Origin: Gammaproteobacteria bacterium
Lineage (GTDB): Bacteria > Pseudomonadota > Gammaproteobacteria > Legionellales > Legionellaceae
DNA length: 36,169 nt
Direction: 5' to 3'
Assembly: GCA_030428185.1 (NCBI GenBank)
Contig: JAUICE010000016.1
Span: 1-36,169, forward strand
Shown here: positions 7,252 to 16,043 of the stretch, piece by piece
Layout of the letters: each line of letters begins with the position of its first letter
Numbering within the stretch: the stretch's first letter is position 1
Made by a program: the position numbers and the translations under genes
The notes under the pieces: model-generated
The model's input: the letters and a program-made list of their open reading frames with translations, nothing else
Databases searched by the model: none
Told to the model about the DNA's origin: nothing

Positions 7252-10200
7252 CTATCCTGCAGCTGTCCCTCCGTCGGATGAAGTAGAAGTATCACTTCCT
7301 TCAGCACCGCTTTCGTCTGGTCCTTCTCCTTCATCGCTACTAGAAACCTCACTTTCTTTAAGATCGATGCCTGCCATTTTCATACCAGCAGTAGCCGCTC
7401 CTGAAACACCTTTCGCAGTGGCCTCAGCGCCTTGCTTAGCTGCTTGCTGTACTTCGTCAGACATTGATTTAGCAATCTCACCACCAAGACTTTCCTGTAC
7501 ACCGCCTGATAACCATCTTAAAATTCTATCAGGAAGCATAAATATAAGCTGGAAAGATTTTTGTGCAATCGTCATATAAGCTGAGCTATAAATCAAAATA
7601 GAGAAGAAGTAGAAAAACGTACCGGTCCATTGTGTGTAAATTTTATTTGTACCACTTAAAGACCCAGCAACAGCTGCTCCTGCAGCTGCTATATTGCCAG
7701 TGGCTGCAGCAACTGCAGCTCCAGCACCTCTATATATATCACCCTTGCTATCCTTGGTGCTATCATCTATGTTTAAGCCCTGAATATCTGATATCACCAT
7801 GCTAAATCCACTATTTAAAATCCATACACCAACATAGGTCATCATGATGCCGAATATATAACCGAAGATCATCATTGAAGGGCGTAGAAAGACGTTCAAC
7901 AATAACATGATGGCCTGATCACCTTTACCAAAGGCTTGGTGTCCCTCTGGATGCGTCACTCCAAGAGCAACAATGGGTGCAGCAACCATCGCTTCAATCA
8001 CCCCCACTAACCAAGCAATGGAGCCAAAAGTAAACAGCAGAAAAGGTACAAATGGTATATAGTATGCGCATGTTGCCCCTACGGTAAGCATAACCATTAT
8101 CCACGGCATAATGAGTGGCAACAGTAATAGTAACATGTTAGAAAATGCAGGGCCCAAATAAGGAATTGCAGAAGCTGGTACATAAATCGCTACTAAATTT
8201 ACAAAAAAGTCCACTGTACCGTTAATAAACGAGCCTCCCATAGCTGCCAAGGCCATAATCGGGTTAACCGTTGGATTTTGAATATGCTGGACTGCCGTTG
8301 CAAATACCGTAGACATCAACATTAGTGGAGGCGCCACTACTGCATAAAACAGCTGACTCAATAAAGGAGTTGCAATGGATATAAACAAGTTTATCACATA
8401 ACGTAAAAGATAATTATAAAGAAATGAAGTCACCGCTCCAGGGATATTCAAAAATCCACCATGAAATGACGATTTAGGTAGTTTTTTATCCTCCATGGAA
8501 GGGTCAAAGTTGAACTCCATGACAAACTCAGGTGCATCAACAAAATTTTGTCCCGGCAATCTCATAAATACTGAATTAACAATATAACCGTAAACGGTGG
8601 TTGCATCCGCATCATCATAAATAACACTACCACCACCTTGTAGTAATTTAGTTATATCTGGCACGATTTTACTTTGTTTAGAGCCACCTGGTGCTGGAGG
8701 ATCATTATTCAATAACTGCGTCACTGGATCGATATTAATATTAGCAAATACATTACCTTTCAACTTGCTAGTAATTGTATCTTTAACCAAAGTGAGCTCA
8801 AGACCAGCCTTGCTCGCACTATCTGTCGGGCTCCCCTGAGAGCTATTATTCAAAATAGCTAACTTGAAGAAATAAGCACCGGCCATAATCCAGCCCTGAC
8901 TTTTTGCTTGTGTAATAAATTGTCTTTGTTGACCAAAGTCACTTTTGTCAAGTTTTTTTGCGCTACTTGCCTCCTGTGACATCAAATTAAGTGCAGGCAC
9001 CATGATGGCATTATAACTGGTCACAGCCATTTGCAACTCAGTTCCTGTAAATAATGCAGTTGCGCCATCTCCTGTAGCCCAGTTTGTGCAGGCCGTAGGA
9101 CCATCATCTGCATTTCGAGAACAGTGCTTCATATTTGCTGTCATCGGTGAGCCAAATGGAAGCATATTCGGATTTTTTTTACAAAACGCATTTGCATTAA
9201 GAGATTCACAAGTTGTATCCGAGGAACTTAACTTCTGATTATTATCTACAATTGTTTGTGCGATGCTCGATAGATTATCCCACATTTGCTGTAATGCTAA
9301 TGAACGAGACTGTTGTGTTAAATCAAGTTGCTGTTGGTTTAACTGAAAACCGCCACTATCTTCTGTGCTATCGTCTTTCAATGCCGACACATCAACATCT
9401 TTCCACTTTAATTGACCACAAACTCCATTTAATACTGAGTAAAGTGGGTATTCACTAGCAGGAAAGTTAGGCAGAGAAATAGTATGACTACCGCTACTAC
9501 CAGCATTGCTACCAGAAATATTCACCGTATTAATAAAGTTTGGTACTGCCTTATTGCAAAGCTCAGGGTTACCATTGGGTGAAGATGGTCCTCGCTCTCT
9601 ACACAAGTTATTCGCGCCTGCTTCTGCATTTTTTCGCATCACATTAATTTGATGCTCAATACCTAACATACACACTTGGGAACTTAGCATTCCCGCTGCC
9701 GTTTGAAATATGGTGTTATTTGCTGATCTTGCGCTCTGTTGCGGATCCATATTTGGTTGAATGATCACACCACCACGACCCAAATAATCTAAGGCCGTCC
9801 CCCAGACTTTATCAGCTGCCCCAACACCTTGTACGACCACCCACATGACAAATATTTGCATCATACAGTAGCCGCTGGCCTTAGGGAGCAGCAGTCCAAT
9901 ACCAAAAACCGAGCGTAGCGGAATCCAAACCGACGACCATTGTCGCCCAAGAAACTCCCCTTCCTGAGCGGTATTCATCGTTGAAACCAGCAATGTGTAA
10001 ACTAAAATAATTCCGCCTAAAGATAAGACTGCAGCATTAAAAACACCAAACATTGTGCCAATAATTTGTGAGCCAGTACCGGCCAAAATACCATCAACAA
10101 CACCGAATATATTACTTAAAAAGATTACCGAGCGATCACTTGCTGGAGGCCTAAAATTCAAAGCTGAGCTAATAGAGGTGCCGTTACTATCGGCAGCTAA

Positions 10201-10260
10201 AACAGCTACAGGTAATAGCAATGTACATATAAGGAAAAGTCTTTTAAATAATTTATTCAT
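7252..10260 (-). CDS. dotA: DotA, polytopic inner-membrane protein of the Dot/Icm system
   Basis: DotA is a large inner-membrane protein required for Dot/Icm export. The product is 1002 residues (Legionella DotA is about 1048). It has a signal peptide (MNKLFKRLFLICTLLLPVAVLA), membrane segments around residues 60-85 and 116-146, and then a long cysteine-containing periplasmic region to about residue 590. A cluster of strongly hydrophobic segments follows to about residue 910. The last roughly 90 residues are Ala-rich, then a low-complexity acidic Ser/Asp/Glu/Gly tail. It overlaps icmV by 4 bp (ATGA) in the icmV-dotA operon found in Legionella. Size, topology and context make the call firm. 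Confidence 0.94.
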   Translation of the reverse strand: MNKLFKRLFLICTLLLPVAVLAADSNGTSISSALNFRPPASDRSVIFLSNIFGVVDGILAGTGSQIIGTMFGVFNAAVLSLGGIILVYTLLVSTMNTAQEGEFLGRQWSSVWIPLRSVFGIGLLLPKASGYCMMQIFVMWVVVQGVGAADKVWGTALDYLGRGGVIIQPNMDPQQSARSANNTIFQTAAGMLSSQVCMLGIEHQINVMRKNAEAGANNLCRERGPSSPNGNPELCNKAVPNFINTVNISGSNAGSSGSHTISLPNFPASEYPLYSVLNGVCGQLKWKDVDVSALKDDSTEDSGGFQLNQQQLDLTQQSRSLALQQMWDNLSSIAQTIVDNNQKLSSSDTTCESLNANAFCKKNPNMLPFGSPMTANMKHCSRNADDGPTACTNWATGDGATALFTGTELQMAVTSYNAIMVPALNLMSQEASSAKKLDKSDFGQQRQFITQAKSQGWIMAGAYFFKLAILNNSSQGSPTDSASKAGLELTLVKDTITSKLKGNVFANINIDPVTQLLNNDPPAPGGSKQSKIVPDITKLLQGGGSVIYDDADATTVYGYIVNSVFMRLPGQNFVDAPEFVMEFNFDPSMEDKKLPKSSFHGGFLNIPGAVTSFLYNYLLRYVINLFISIATPLLSQLFYAVVAPPLMLMSTVFATAVQHIQNPTVNPIMALAAMGGSFINGTVDFFVNLVAIYVPASAIPYLGPAFSNMLLLLLPLIMPWIMVMLTVGATCAYYIPFVPFLLFTFGSIAWLVGVIEAMVAAPIVALGVTHPEGHQAFGKGDQAIMLLLNVFLRPSMMIFGYIFGIMMTYVGVWILNSGFSMVISDIQGLNIDDSTKDSKGDIYRGAGAAVAAATGNIAAAGAAVAGSLSGTNKIYTQWTGTFFYFFSILIYSSAYMTIAQKSFQLIFMLPDRILRWLSGGVQESLGGEIAKSMSDEVQQAAKQGAEATAKGVSGAATAGMKMAGIDLKESEVSSSDEGEGPDESGAEGSDTSTSSDGGTAAG

Positions 10261-10709
10261 TTATCCGCCCCTAACAAACCCACACGCACCCACTCCTTAA
10301 ATGTGCACCCTAATTTCCTCTGTTGCAACTGAAAGTACCAAAAGTGATAACGAAATGTTAAGGCCAAAGATAATAGGCAAACCACGCTACTAAGAAGTAC
10401 GGCGTGATAATGTGCATACATCAGCTGAAACATTGTGTATAAAAAGGTTAAAAAAGACACAAGCCCCATCAATAAAGCCAAACGGAAAAAGCTCTTCTTT
10501 TTCGACTCAATCTGCTCTTCTGATAATGAAAGCTCTTTCATGACACTGTCTAAACTTTTAACCTCCCCACCTTTTCTTGGGATAAAAAGTCTACTAGCAC
10601 CTCTTAATAGATAGAGTGTCGTATCTCTCATCAAGTCATAGCTTGACCAAGCTCTAACATCAAAGAAACCAAAAAAACTTGCCCGTTGGGATTTTCCCTC
10701 TTTACTCAT
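10257..10709 (-). CDS. icmV: IcmV, Dot/Icm inner-membrane component
   Basis: IcmV is a small membrane protein essential for Dot/Icm function in Legionella and co-transcribed with dotA. The 150-residue product (Legionella IcmV is about 151) begins with a basic, aromatic N-terminal stretch containing FFGFFDVRAWSSYDL. It has two adjacent transmembrane segments at about 70-90 and 96-117, and ends with a hydrophilic tail including FKEWVRVGLLG. It overlaps dotA by 4 bp and diverges from icmW across 112 bp, the same layout as in Legionella. Small membrane proteins are hard to identify alone; here the neighbours settle it. Confidence 0.9.
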   Translation of the reverse strand: MSKEGKSQRASFFGFFDVRAWSSYDLMRDTTLYLLRGASRLFIPRKGGEVKSLDSVMKELSLSEEQIESKKKSFFRLALLMGLVSFLTFLYTMFQLMYAHYHAVLLSSVVCLLSLALTFRYHFWYFQLQQRKLGCTFKEWVRVGLLGADK

Positions 10710-10821
10710 AATTAACCTTTGTGCTGTTAGGGTTTTCCATACATATTTTTTTATATACTATAGTACTTACTTTGTCTAAGTCTATTGAAAGCTAATAGAA
10801 CGTTAAAAATGAGTAAATACT
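10710..10821. promoter_or_regulatory. Divergent promoter region between icmV-dotA and icmW-icmX
   Basis: This AT-rich 112-bp gap must drive both operons. On the minus strand, TAGACA (10773-10778, 5 of 6 to the -35 consensus) lies 15 bp from TATATA (10752-10757), which would serve icmV. On the plus strand TATACT and TATAGT are possible -10 elements for icmW without a good -35. A small palindrome ACTATAGT (10757-10764) overlaps both. In Legionella the equivalent region is controlled by CpxR. A GTTAA-N6-GTAAA pair just before icmW resembles, but does not match, that box. Confidence 0.5.
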
Positions 10822-11277
10822 ATGCCAGATCTCTCTCATGAGGCCACAAGCCAGTATTGGAAAGACTACGAAGATCCCATGATTTATCGAGTAATTACCT
10901 TTATGGAGGCCGTTGAAAATTGGACGCCTGATGGAGATGTATCCCTTGAATCTGCTATTAAGCAGCTAGGAGATGAGCTTGATGATATTGGTAAAGTTGA
11001 TTTGGGCGCTCTAGGGCACGAAGAAGGATTCATACGTTTAGCTTGTAATATCAAATCCGGTCGCGCATTAAGATTATTACAGGCAATCGATACAGTTCAT
11101 CCTGGAAGTGCCTCTAGATTGCTGATTCATGCTGAAGAAACCAGTGAACATACAGAAGATCCTGCTGGCATCTTTTTAAGACGAAATATAATTTTTGAGC
11201 GTTTACGCTTATTAGGCCGTGTCTTTTCCGAAGACAGGTTTCAATTAGTACTTAAAGCCCTTGAAGGCGAGGAGTAA
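10822..11277 (+). CDS. icmW: IcmW, Dot/Icm effector chaperone
   Basis: IcmW is a small acidic cytoplasmic protein that, with IcmS, forms the adaptor that recognises many effectors and delivers them to the DotL coupling complex. The product is 151 residues, the same length as Legionella IcmW, and acidic. It contains the family-like segments YWKDYEDPMIYRVITFMEAVENW at the N-terminus, GFIRLACNIKSGRALRLLQ in the middle and IIFERLRLLGRVF near the end. It starts at an ATG after an AT-rich leader and is followed 3 bp later by icmX. The partner gene icmS is not in this window. Confidence 0.94.
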   Translation: MPDLSHEATSQYWKDYEDPMIYRVITFMEAVENWTPDGDVSLESAIKQLGDELDDIGKVDLGALGHEEGFIRLACNIKSGRALRLLQAIDTVHPGSASRLLIHAEETSEHTEDPAGIFLRRNIIFERLRLLGRVFSEDRFQLVLKALEGEE

Positions 11278-11280
11278 ATA

Positions 11281-12708
11281 ATGAAGCTTAAAATGTTACC
11301 TCTACTAGGTATACTGAGTGTCTTGCCGTATAGCGCTCTTGCTGAAGATTCTGGACTAGGTACCTTACCAGCCGATGGTTCAGAAATGCAGACAAATGTA
11401 TTAAAGGATATTTATAAGGGTTTAATTGGCTTGGGTAAGTTTTTAGGCTGTGACGATATATCCAACAATTGTAGAAATAATAGCTCAAACGATAACGATA
11501 ATGGTGGAATTAAAAACTTTATCCAAAATCAGCTACCTCAAGCTCTCATTGCACCACTTCCTATACTTCAAGCAGCCAGGGAGTCAAAAACACTCTGGGA
11601 AATAGGAACGACTGTCTATGCAGATTTTGGGAGTACTGAATCTTCTAGTAAAGAAATCAGTAATCAAGATGTCAATGACATTAATAACTCTTTCAATGTC
11701 AAAGTAACTCTAGATCAACCCGAATACCAAAAACTTCCCACGTTGCAAAGCGTTTACAATATCCTAGCCTCACCCTTTTCACTCATTCAACCTGATGGTG
11801 GTGTTGACCATGTTGATAAAGACTGGATTAAAAGTTTATCAAAAATGAAGGACCAATGCCCAGACACTGATGTTCCTTGCTTATTTCCTGAGCAAGTCAT
11901 AGAAAGTGCTGGAGGAATTAATTATCAGGGACTAATCGATGTCGATGGTAAACACGGCCAAGAAGTTCTTCAATCTATCTTTAGTACTGCCGATGTAATC
12001 GCCCCATCTCTAAGCTTTGATTCACTGATTGGACCAATACTTCTCGATAAGAAAAATAATGATGACTCACAAAATCAAGCGTTTAATGATCTTTATAATG
12101 GTGGCTTGTTTGGACAAAGTGCAATTCGTAAAGCTGATGCGTTCATTCGCTATGCATCGGGTACCATTCTCCCCCTACCAAAAGACAACAATTTGCGTAA
12201 CTCGATAACCTCCCTAGTAAAAGGAGGATCTGGAGACCTTAGTAAAAGATTTGCTGATGCTGAAGCTTTAAATGAGTATTTCATAAAACAACGCACCTAT
12301 GCGGCTCAAGCCTCAGTCGGTATATCAAATCTTTATTCTCTATTGGCAAATAGACTACCTATAACTGACGCTGATGGTAAACAAATAACCTCAAAAGATT
12401 TACAAGGTAATGATCTACCTGTAACTAAAGCGCGCCAAGAAATGGAAATGGCTGTTAAACGTTTTATTAAACCAAGCGGGAAAGATGCAAAAACATGGGC
12501 TGATGAACTTAAAAAGTCTAGCTCAAAAGATGTACAACGCCAAATGGCTATGCTTCTGGCTGAGATGAATTATCAAATGTACTTAAATCGAATGATTCAA
12601 CAGCGTATGCTTGCAACTATGTCTGTTTTAGAGCTACAGTATCTTACTTCAATGCGTGAGGCACTCAGATTTGTTCCGCCACAGCAACAAAGCAACCTTC
12701 CTCAATAA
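11281..12708 (+). CDS. icmX: IcmX, secreted periplasmic Dot/Icm component
   Basis: IcmX is a periplasmic or secreted protein needed for Dot/Icm-dependent phagosome remodelling; its molecular role is unclear. The 475-residue product (Legionella IcmX is about 466) has a signal peptide (MKLKMLPLLGILSVLPYSALA). An Asn/Asp-rich stretch follows at about residues 60-78, between two cysteines, and there is another Cys pair (DQCPDTDVPCLF). The C-terminal third is helical and Gln/Met-rich, with MAMLLAEMNYQMYLNRMIQQ and a conserved-looking end MREALRFVPP. A GAGGAG ribosome site precedes the ATG. It is coupled to icmW, and a hairpin terminator follows. Confidence 0.92.
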   Translation: MKLKMLPLLGILSVLPYSALAEDSGLGTLPADGSEMQTNVLKDIYKGLIGLGKFLGCDDISNNCRNNSSNDNDNGGIKNFIQNQLPQALIAPLPILQAARESKTLWEIGTTVYADFGSTESSSKEISNQDVNDINNSFNVKVTLDQPEYQKLPTLQSVYNILASPFSLIQPDGGVDHVDKDWIKSLSKMKDQCPDTDVPCLFPEQVIESAGGINYQGLIDVDGKHGQEVLQSIFSTADVIAPSLSFDSLIGPILLDKKNNDDSQNQAFNDLYNGGLFGQSAIRKADAFIRYASGTILPLPKDNNLRNSITSLVKGGSGDLSKRFADAEALNEYFIKQRTYAAQASVGISNLYSLLANRLPITDADGKQITSKDLQGNDLPVTKARQEMEMAVKRFIKPSGKDAKTWADELKKSSSKDVQRQMAMLLAEMNYQMYLNRMIQQRMLATMSVLELQYLTSMREALRFVPPQQQSNLPQ

Positions 12709-12722
12709 TTCTTAATTAATGG

Positions 12723-12757
12723 ACCGCTCTCGGCAAAAAGAGCGGTTTAATCTTTTA
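12723..12757 (+). terminator. Terminator of the icmW-icmX operon
   Basis: A perfect 8-bp stem ACCGCTCT (12723-12730) and AGAGCGGT (12739-12746) encloses an 8-base loop and is followed by TTTAATCTTTT. The T-run is interrupted, so termination may be partial. The right end overlaps the stop codon of the converging zinc-finger gene. Confidence 0.75.
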
Positions 12758-12941
12758 ATACGTATACTGCGCTACAATAAGGACAAGTCACACGCTTTTC
12801 TTCTTTTAAGGGCAGGAATACTCTTGGATGCGCACTCCATAAAGGCATATCGGAAGTCGGACAGCATAAAGGAAGTTCATTTATCGTGACAACACGCTCT
12901 TTCTTAACACCCTGCTTTGAAGGCTTAGTATAGTCAACCAT
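12747..12941 (-). CDS. Zinc-finger CHCC-type small protein
   Basis: This 64-residue protein matches the zf-CHCC family, the bacterial relatives of the mitochondrial complex I subunit NDUFS6. It has a pair of cysteines in ELPLCCPTSDMPLWSAHPRVFLPL, a histidine in the same segment, and a C-terminal CPYC. The likely zinc ligands are one N-terminal Cys, the His, and the two Cys of CPYC. Family members are common single genes in proteobacteria, and their role is not well defined; metal binding is the only safe inference. A plausible promoter lies upstream at 12994-13021. The gene is not part of the Dot/Icm machinery as far as is known. Confidence 0.85.
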   Translation of the reverse strand: MVDYTKPSKQGVKKERVVTINELPLCCPTSDMPLWSAHPRVFLPLKEEKRVTCPYCSAVYVLKD

Positions 12942-12993
12942 CTTATTCTCTTAAGCATTTTTGGCCAGATTATCGCAGTTTTTATCAAAAGGT

Positions 12994-13021
12994 TCTATAC
13001 CCATTGGGTTTAGTTTATCAA
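12994..13021 (-). promoter_or_regulatory. Sigma-70-like promoter for the zinc-finger gene
   Basis: On the minus strand TTGATA (13016-13021) and TATAGA (12994-12999) are separated by 16 bp, and the -10 is preceded by ATGGG, giving a GGGTATA block. Transcription would begin about 45 bp before the ATG at 12941. The same GGGTATA block ends the dispersed 25-bp repeats described elsewhere in this window. Confidence 0.5.
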
Positions 13022-13024
13022 TGA

Positions 13025-14182
13025 TTATACCGTTGGCTTACGTTGACTATGATGAACCTCTGATTGGTCATTCAATTCTTTAACCGCTTTTTTAACACGC
13101 CTTTTAGTGAGTAACTTTAAATTTTGCATGATTTTTTCTTGCAAATTATCTTGCCCATCAAGAGCTTTATAAACCTTTGCTATTTCACTTACAGTTAATT
13201 TTAATCTCTTTGTGTCTTTGGCTTTATCTATTTTGGTATGTATTTCCTCTAACACTCCAGATAACTTCGACTGTAATCGAGCGATATCATCTTCTGAAAA
13301 ACTCTTCAGTGCTGTCTCGCCCTGTTCCGCACTGAACAGTGTAGAGGGTGCTACGCTAGAACTCATCTGTACAAAAGCCACTTGAGAAGCATCGCTATCG
13401 CTATCACTACTCGGCCCAGAGGTCAAAAATTGCTCATCACTCAACTCTTCTAATGGTGTTACCGGAGAAGTAAGATCTATAGTCAGTCCCTGCACATCTC
13501 CATCTGGATTGTTATATAAACGAATACTTACACTATCGTCATCGGGTATTTGATGCGATGGTATCAAAGTACGACCTCTTTCAGTTCTTAGACCATGAGC
13601 CATGCCTGCAATCAGTAACCTCAAGCCCAAGCCCTGGCCACCAAAACTAAAAGCGACAGACTTATCAGAAGCGTGTCTTTTACTTTCAAGTAATTTATCT
13701 TTATCTTGAATAAGTAATTGAGTGTCATCAAGCACTGATTCTGGCATACCACCAGCATTATCAGTAATTGTAAAGTTAATTAGCTCCTCAGTGTACCGAT
13801 TCAGTTTTACGGAAACTGATAGCTCGGGCTCATTTATTCGTCCCTCTAAATACGCATGAATAAAAGCATCGATACTATTTTTAAACAATTCAAAAAAACT
13901 ATCTCCAAGTAATACACAACTATGAGCATTATGAATAACGTCATCACTAAGCTTAAAATGCTCTTTAACGATTTCTGTCCAAATTAAGTGTCCACCCATT
14001 GAATCAAACTGACTTTTATAAGCATTAAGGACTTTTGCTAAATGCTTCTCAGATATATCAGACGGATTTTCACGGTATACTCTATGTGCTTCAATCAAGG
14101 GCTGGAGATTTAAAGCGGCTCTCACCTCTGAATCACTTATACCGACTATTCTAACCTTGTGTTCTTCAGGCAATTGAAACAT
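13025..14182 (-). CDS. GHKL (histidine kinase/HSP90-like) ATPase domain protein, function unknown
   Basis: I do not recognise a specific family. The 385-residue protein contains a GHKL ATP-binding fold: an N-box FELFKNSIDA (E98, N102, D105), a G1 box DNAGGMP (141-147) and a G2 box GGQGLGLRLL (181-190). There is no signal peptide or membrane segment and no obvious dimerisation/phosphoacceptor-His domain. After residue 250 comes a low-complexity Ser/Asp linker (SSDSDSDAS, about 258-266), then a helical, Lys-rich C-terminal region (about 310-370). A lone GHKL domain can belong to a kinase-like switch, an anti-sigma factor or a chaperone. Its place between the Dot/Icm block and an orphan VgrG-like gene makes a secreted effector possible but unproven. 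It lies on the minus strand with its own 136-bp upstream gap. Confidence 0.8.
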   Translation of the reverse strand: MFQLPEEHKVRIVGISDSEVRAALNLQPLIEAHRVYRENPSDISEKHLAKVLNAYKSQFDSMGGHLIWTEIVKEHFKLSDDVIHNAHSCVLLGDSFFELFKNSIDAFIHAYLEGRINEPELSVSVKLNRYTEELINFTITDNAGGMPESVLDDTQLLIQDKDKLLESKRHASDKSVAFSFGGQGLGLRLLIAGMAHGLRTERGRTLIPSHQIPDDDSVSIRLYNNPDGDVQGLTIDLTSPVTPLEELSDEQFLTSGPSSDSDSDASQVAFVQMSSSVAPSTLFSAEQGETALKSFSEDDIARLQSKLSGVLEEIHTKIDKAKDTKRLKLTVSEIAKVYKALDGQDNLQEKIMQNLKLLTKRRVKKAVKELNDQSEVHHSQRKPTV

Positions 14183-14318
14183 ATGACTTCAAACCACTTA
14201 GACATAAACATAACTACAGTATAGTACAATGGTTAACTTTTTGATCTTTATGTGTTTTTTATTTGCAATGATTGCTGTTAAAACTAAATTAATCGAATAC
14301 GCGCTCAACTACTTTCAA

Positions 14319-16007
14319 TTACACTTTAAGTACCTTTAAGGGACCATGAATCTCACTACTGATACTCTTAATAAAGACTCCAGACTGATTAATCCATAAA
14401 CAACTATTCCCTAGTCTTACACTAAAGCTTTCTGTTTCAAGATTCACTGTTTTTCCCTGAATAATGGTTTTACCTGACATGGTAATGTTGATACTTAGCA
14501 TCTCAGCGGAATAGACATCATAGCGTATATATTTAGATTTAATAGCGAGTGTTTGTTTACTTTTAAGCTGTAATTGATTCTTTGCATGTATTGAGAGGTC
14601 TGTCATGCAATAAAGGTTGAATCTAGCGTCTGCTCCATGAAGAGAGCAATCACCACTTGAGGATAATATAAATCGAGAGCCATTAATTGTTATTGTCTGG
14701 CTTATTTGAAAAGCAAGTAAATTTTGTACATCCCATCTAAGATCACCATATTTATTGATAAATGTTATACCTATTGGACTAAGCGCAAGTCTAAGCTCAT
14801 TATTTGCAGCAGATAGCGTTATCTCCTTGTCTATCTCATTAAATGTCAAAGAGCTTTCGTTGTATGAAGTTAATTGATAGCTTGCTCGTATTGGCAACTT
14901 ACTCTCCCAGTTATATTCTGGAATGCTGGCCATAATAAATGGCCTATGAGTCCCGCAAATCACGACCACTTTGGTTTTAGGTTTTAACTTAAAATCTACT
15001 AGTAACTTTGCAGATGAGGCTTGCATAGACTTTTGAATATCATTTATTTGATATTGGCCACAACTATATAAAAAGTCATAACAAACTCGATACATTGTAT
15101 TGTAAGCTGATAGATAGTTTGTTGATACTGGCTCACCAACAACTGTCGCAGCTTGTAGTGATAACGGTACTCTAATTGCTTTTTTGTTTATAAAAAAATA
15201 TGGAGAGGCTTCAAGTGTGATGGTTAAATTCAAACTATCCTTTGATGACTCGCTATTAGTCCCCAACTGTATACATTGCTTTCCCTGCATATCTATTTTT
15301 ACTATGGTATAAGTTTTTTGTTGAAATAGTACTTGTTCCCCGATGTCAAATTGACCTTTCCTAAAATGAAGGATCAGCACTTCCTTCATACCTAATGATT
15401 GTGTTTTACGTACTAAAAAAGGCTTATCAGTTAGATCATTAAGACAATGTTGCTCTAGTGTATTTAAATTGTCTGTAATATATACGACTTCTTTATTATT
15501 TTTTTCTCTTGAAAAATAAAGCAGTTCATTATCGTATATAATCGTCTCAAATATACTAAAAGAGTCGGTGTTCACTGCTGTAATCTCTTTAGATTGGTTA
15601 TCACTTAATAATATAATTTCGTAAGTATCTCTTGGACAATTCATAGACGATAAGTAGTGCATCAGCAATGTTGACTTAGTCAACGCACAAAAGGACGTCG
15701 ATATAACGGACTGTAGATAAAAGCGCAAAGTACTAACGGCTTGTACCATAACAAGTTGAAAGCCTTTATAATTACTTTGTGCTAAATCAGCAACCGTCAC
15801 GACTATCCCTGAAATAGTACCGCTTTCTTTTATGATAAGTGTTACATTTTTATTGAGTAAGCTGTGAATATGATCTTCATTTGTTAATATGGTTGCTTTA
15901 AAATCATGCAAAGAACAAAGCGCATAATTTGTCACTGAAAAATCAACAACACTATAACAAGTCTTTTCATCACATAATGAAAATTGCATTAAGGGACGTG
16001 CGAGCAT
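14319..16007 (-). CDS. Divergent VgrG / phage-spike (gp27-gp5)-like protein
   Basis: The 562-residue protein resembles VgrG, the trimeric spike at the tip of type VI secretion and contractile phage tails. The N-terminal half has the gp27-like pattern: LLNKNVTLIIKESG and GIVVTVADL, then ALTKSTLLMHYLSSM, and DSFSIFETIIYDNELLYFSRE, which lines up with the usual VgrG motif of an aromatic residue in a late beta-hairpin. The last 120 residues are short alternating strands with repeated Lys/Ile/Leu (LSIHAKNQLQLKSKQTLAIKSK) suited to a triple-stranded beta-helix. The central OB-like part is poorly conserved. It follows miaA by 36 bp on the same strand, with AAAAGGA before its ATG. No hcp, tssB/C, clpV or PAAR gene is in the window. 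The resemblance is by eye and moderate. Confidence 0.65.
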   Translation of the reverse strand: MLARPLMQFSLCDEKTCYSVVDFSVTNYALCSLHDFKATILTNEDHIHSLLNKNVTLIIKESGTISGIVVTVADLAQSNYKGFQLVMVQAVSTLRFYLQSVISTSFCALTKSTLLMHYLSSMNCPRDTYEIILLSDNQSKEITAVNTDSFSIFETIIYDNELLYFSREKNNKEVVYITDNLNTLEQHCLNDLTDKPFLVRKTQSLGMKEVLILHFRKGQFDIGEQVLFQQKTYTIVKIDMQGKQCIQLGTNSESSKDSLNLTITLEASPYFFINKKAIRVPLSLQAATVVGEPVSTNYLSAYNTMYRVCYDFLYSCGQYQINDIQKSMQASSAKLLVDFKLKPKTKVVVICGTHRPFIMASIPEYNWESKLPIRASYQLTSYNESSLTFNEIDKEITLSAANNELRLALSPIGITFINKYGDLRWDVQNLLAFQISQTITINGSRFILSSSGDCSLHGADARFNLYCMTDLSIHAKNQLQLKSKQTLAIKSKYIRYDVYSAEMLSINITMSGKTIIQGKTVNLETESFSVRLGNSCLWINQSGVFIKSISSEIHGPLKVLKV

Positions 16008-16043
16008 AAAAATCCTTTTAGTATGATGGTTGGACGTTAACGA

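Noticed and set aside
10802-10822. A GTTAA-N6-GTAAA pair resembling the CpxR box upstream of icmW.
   Set aside because: One half-site is imperfect, the spacing is off by one, and it overlaps the ribosome-binding area, so it is not reported as a regulatory site.
14319-16007. Evidence of a type VI secretion locus or prophage.
   Set aside because: Only one VgrG-like gene is present; no sheath, tube, ATPase, PAAR, integrase or other tail gene lies in the window.
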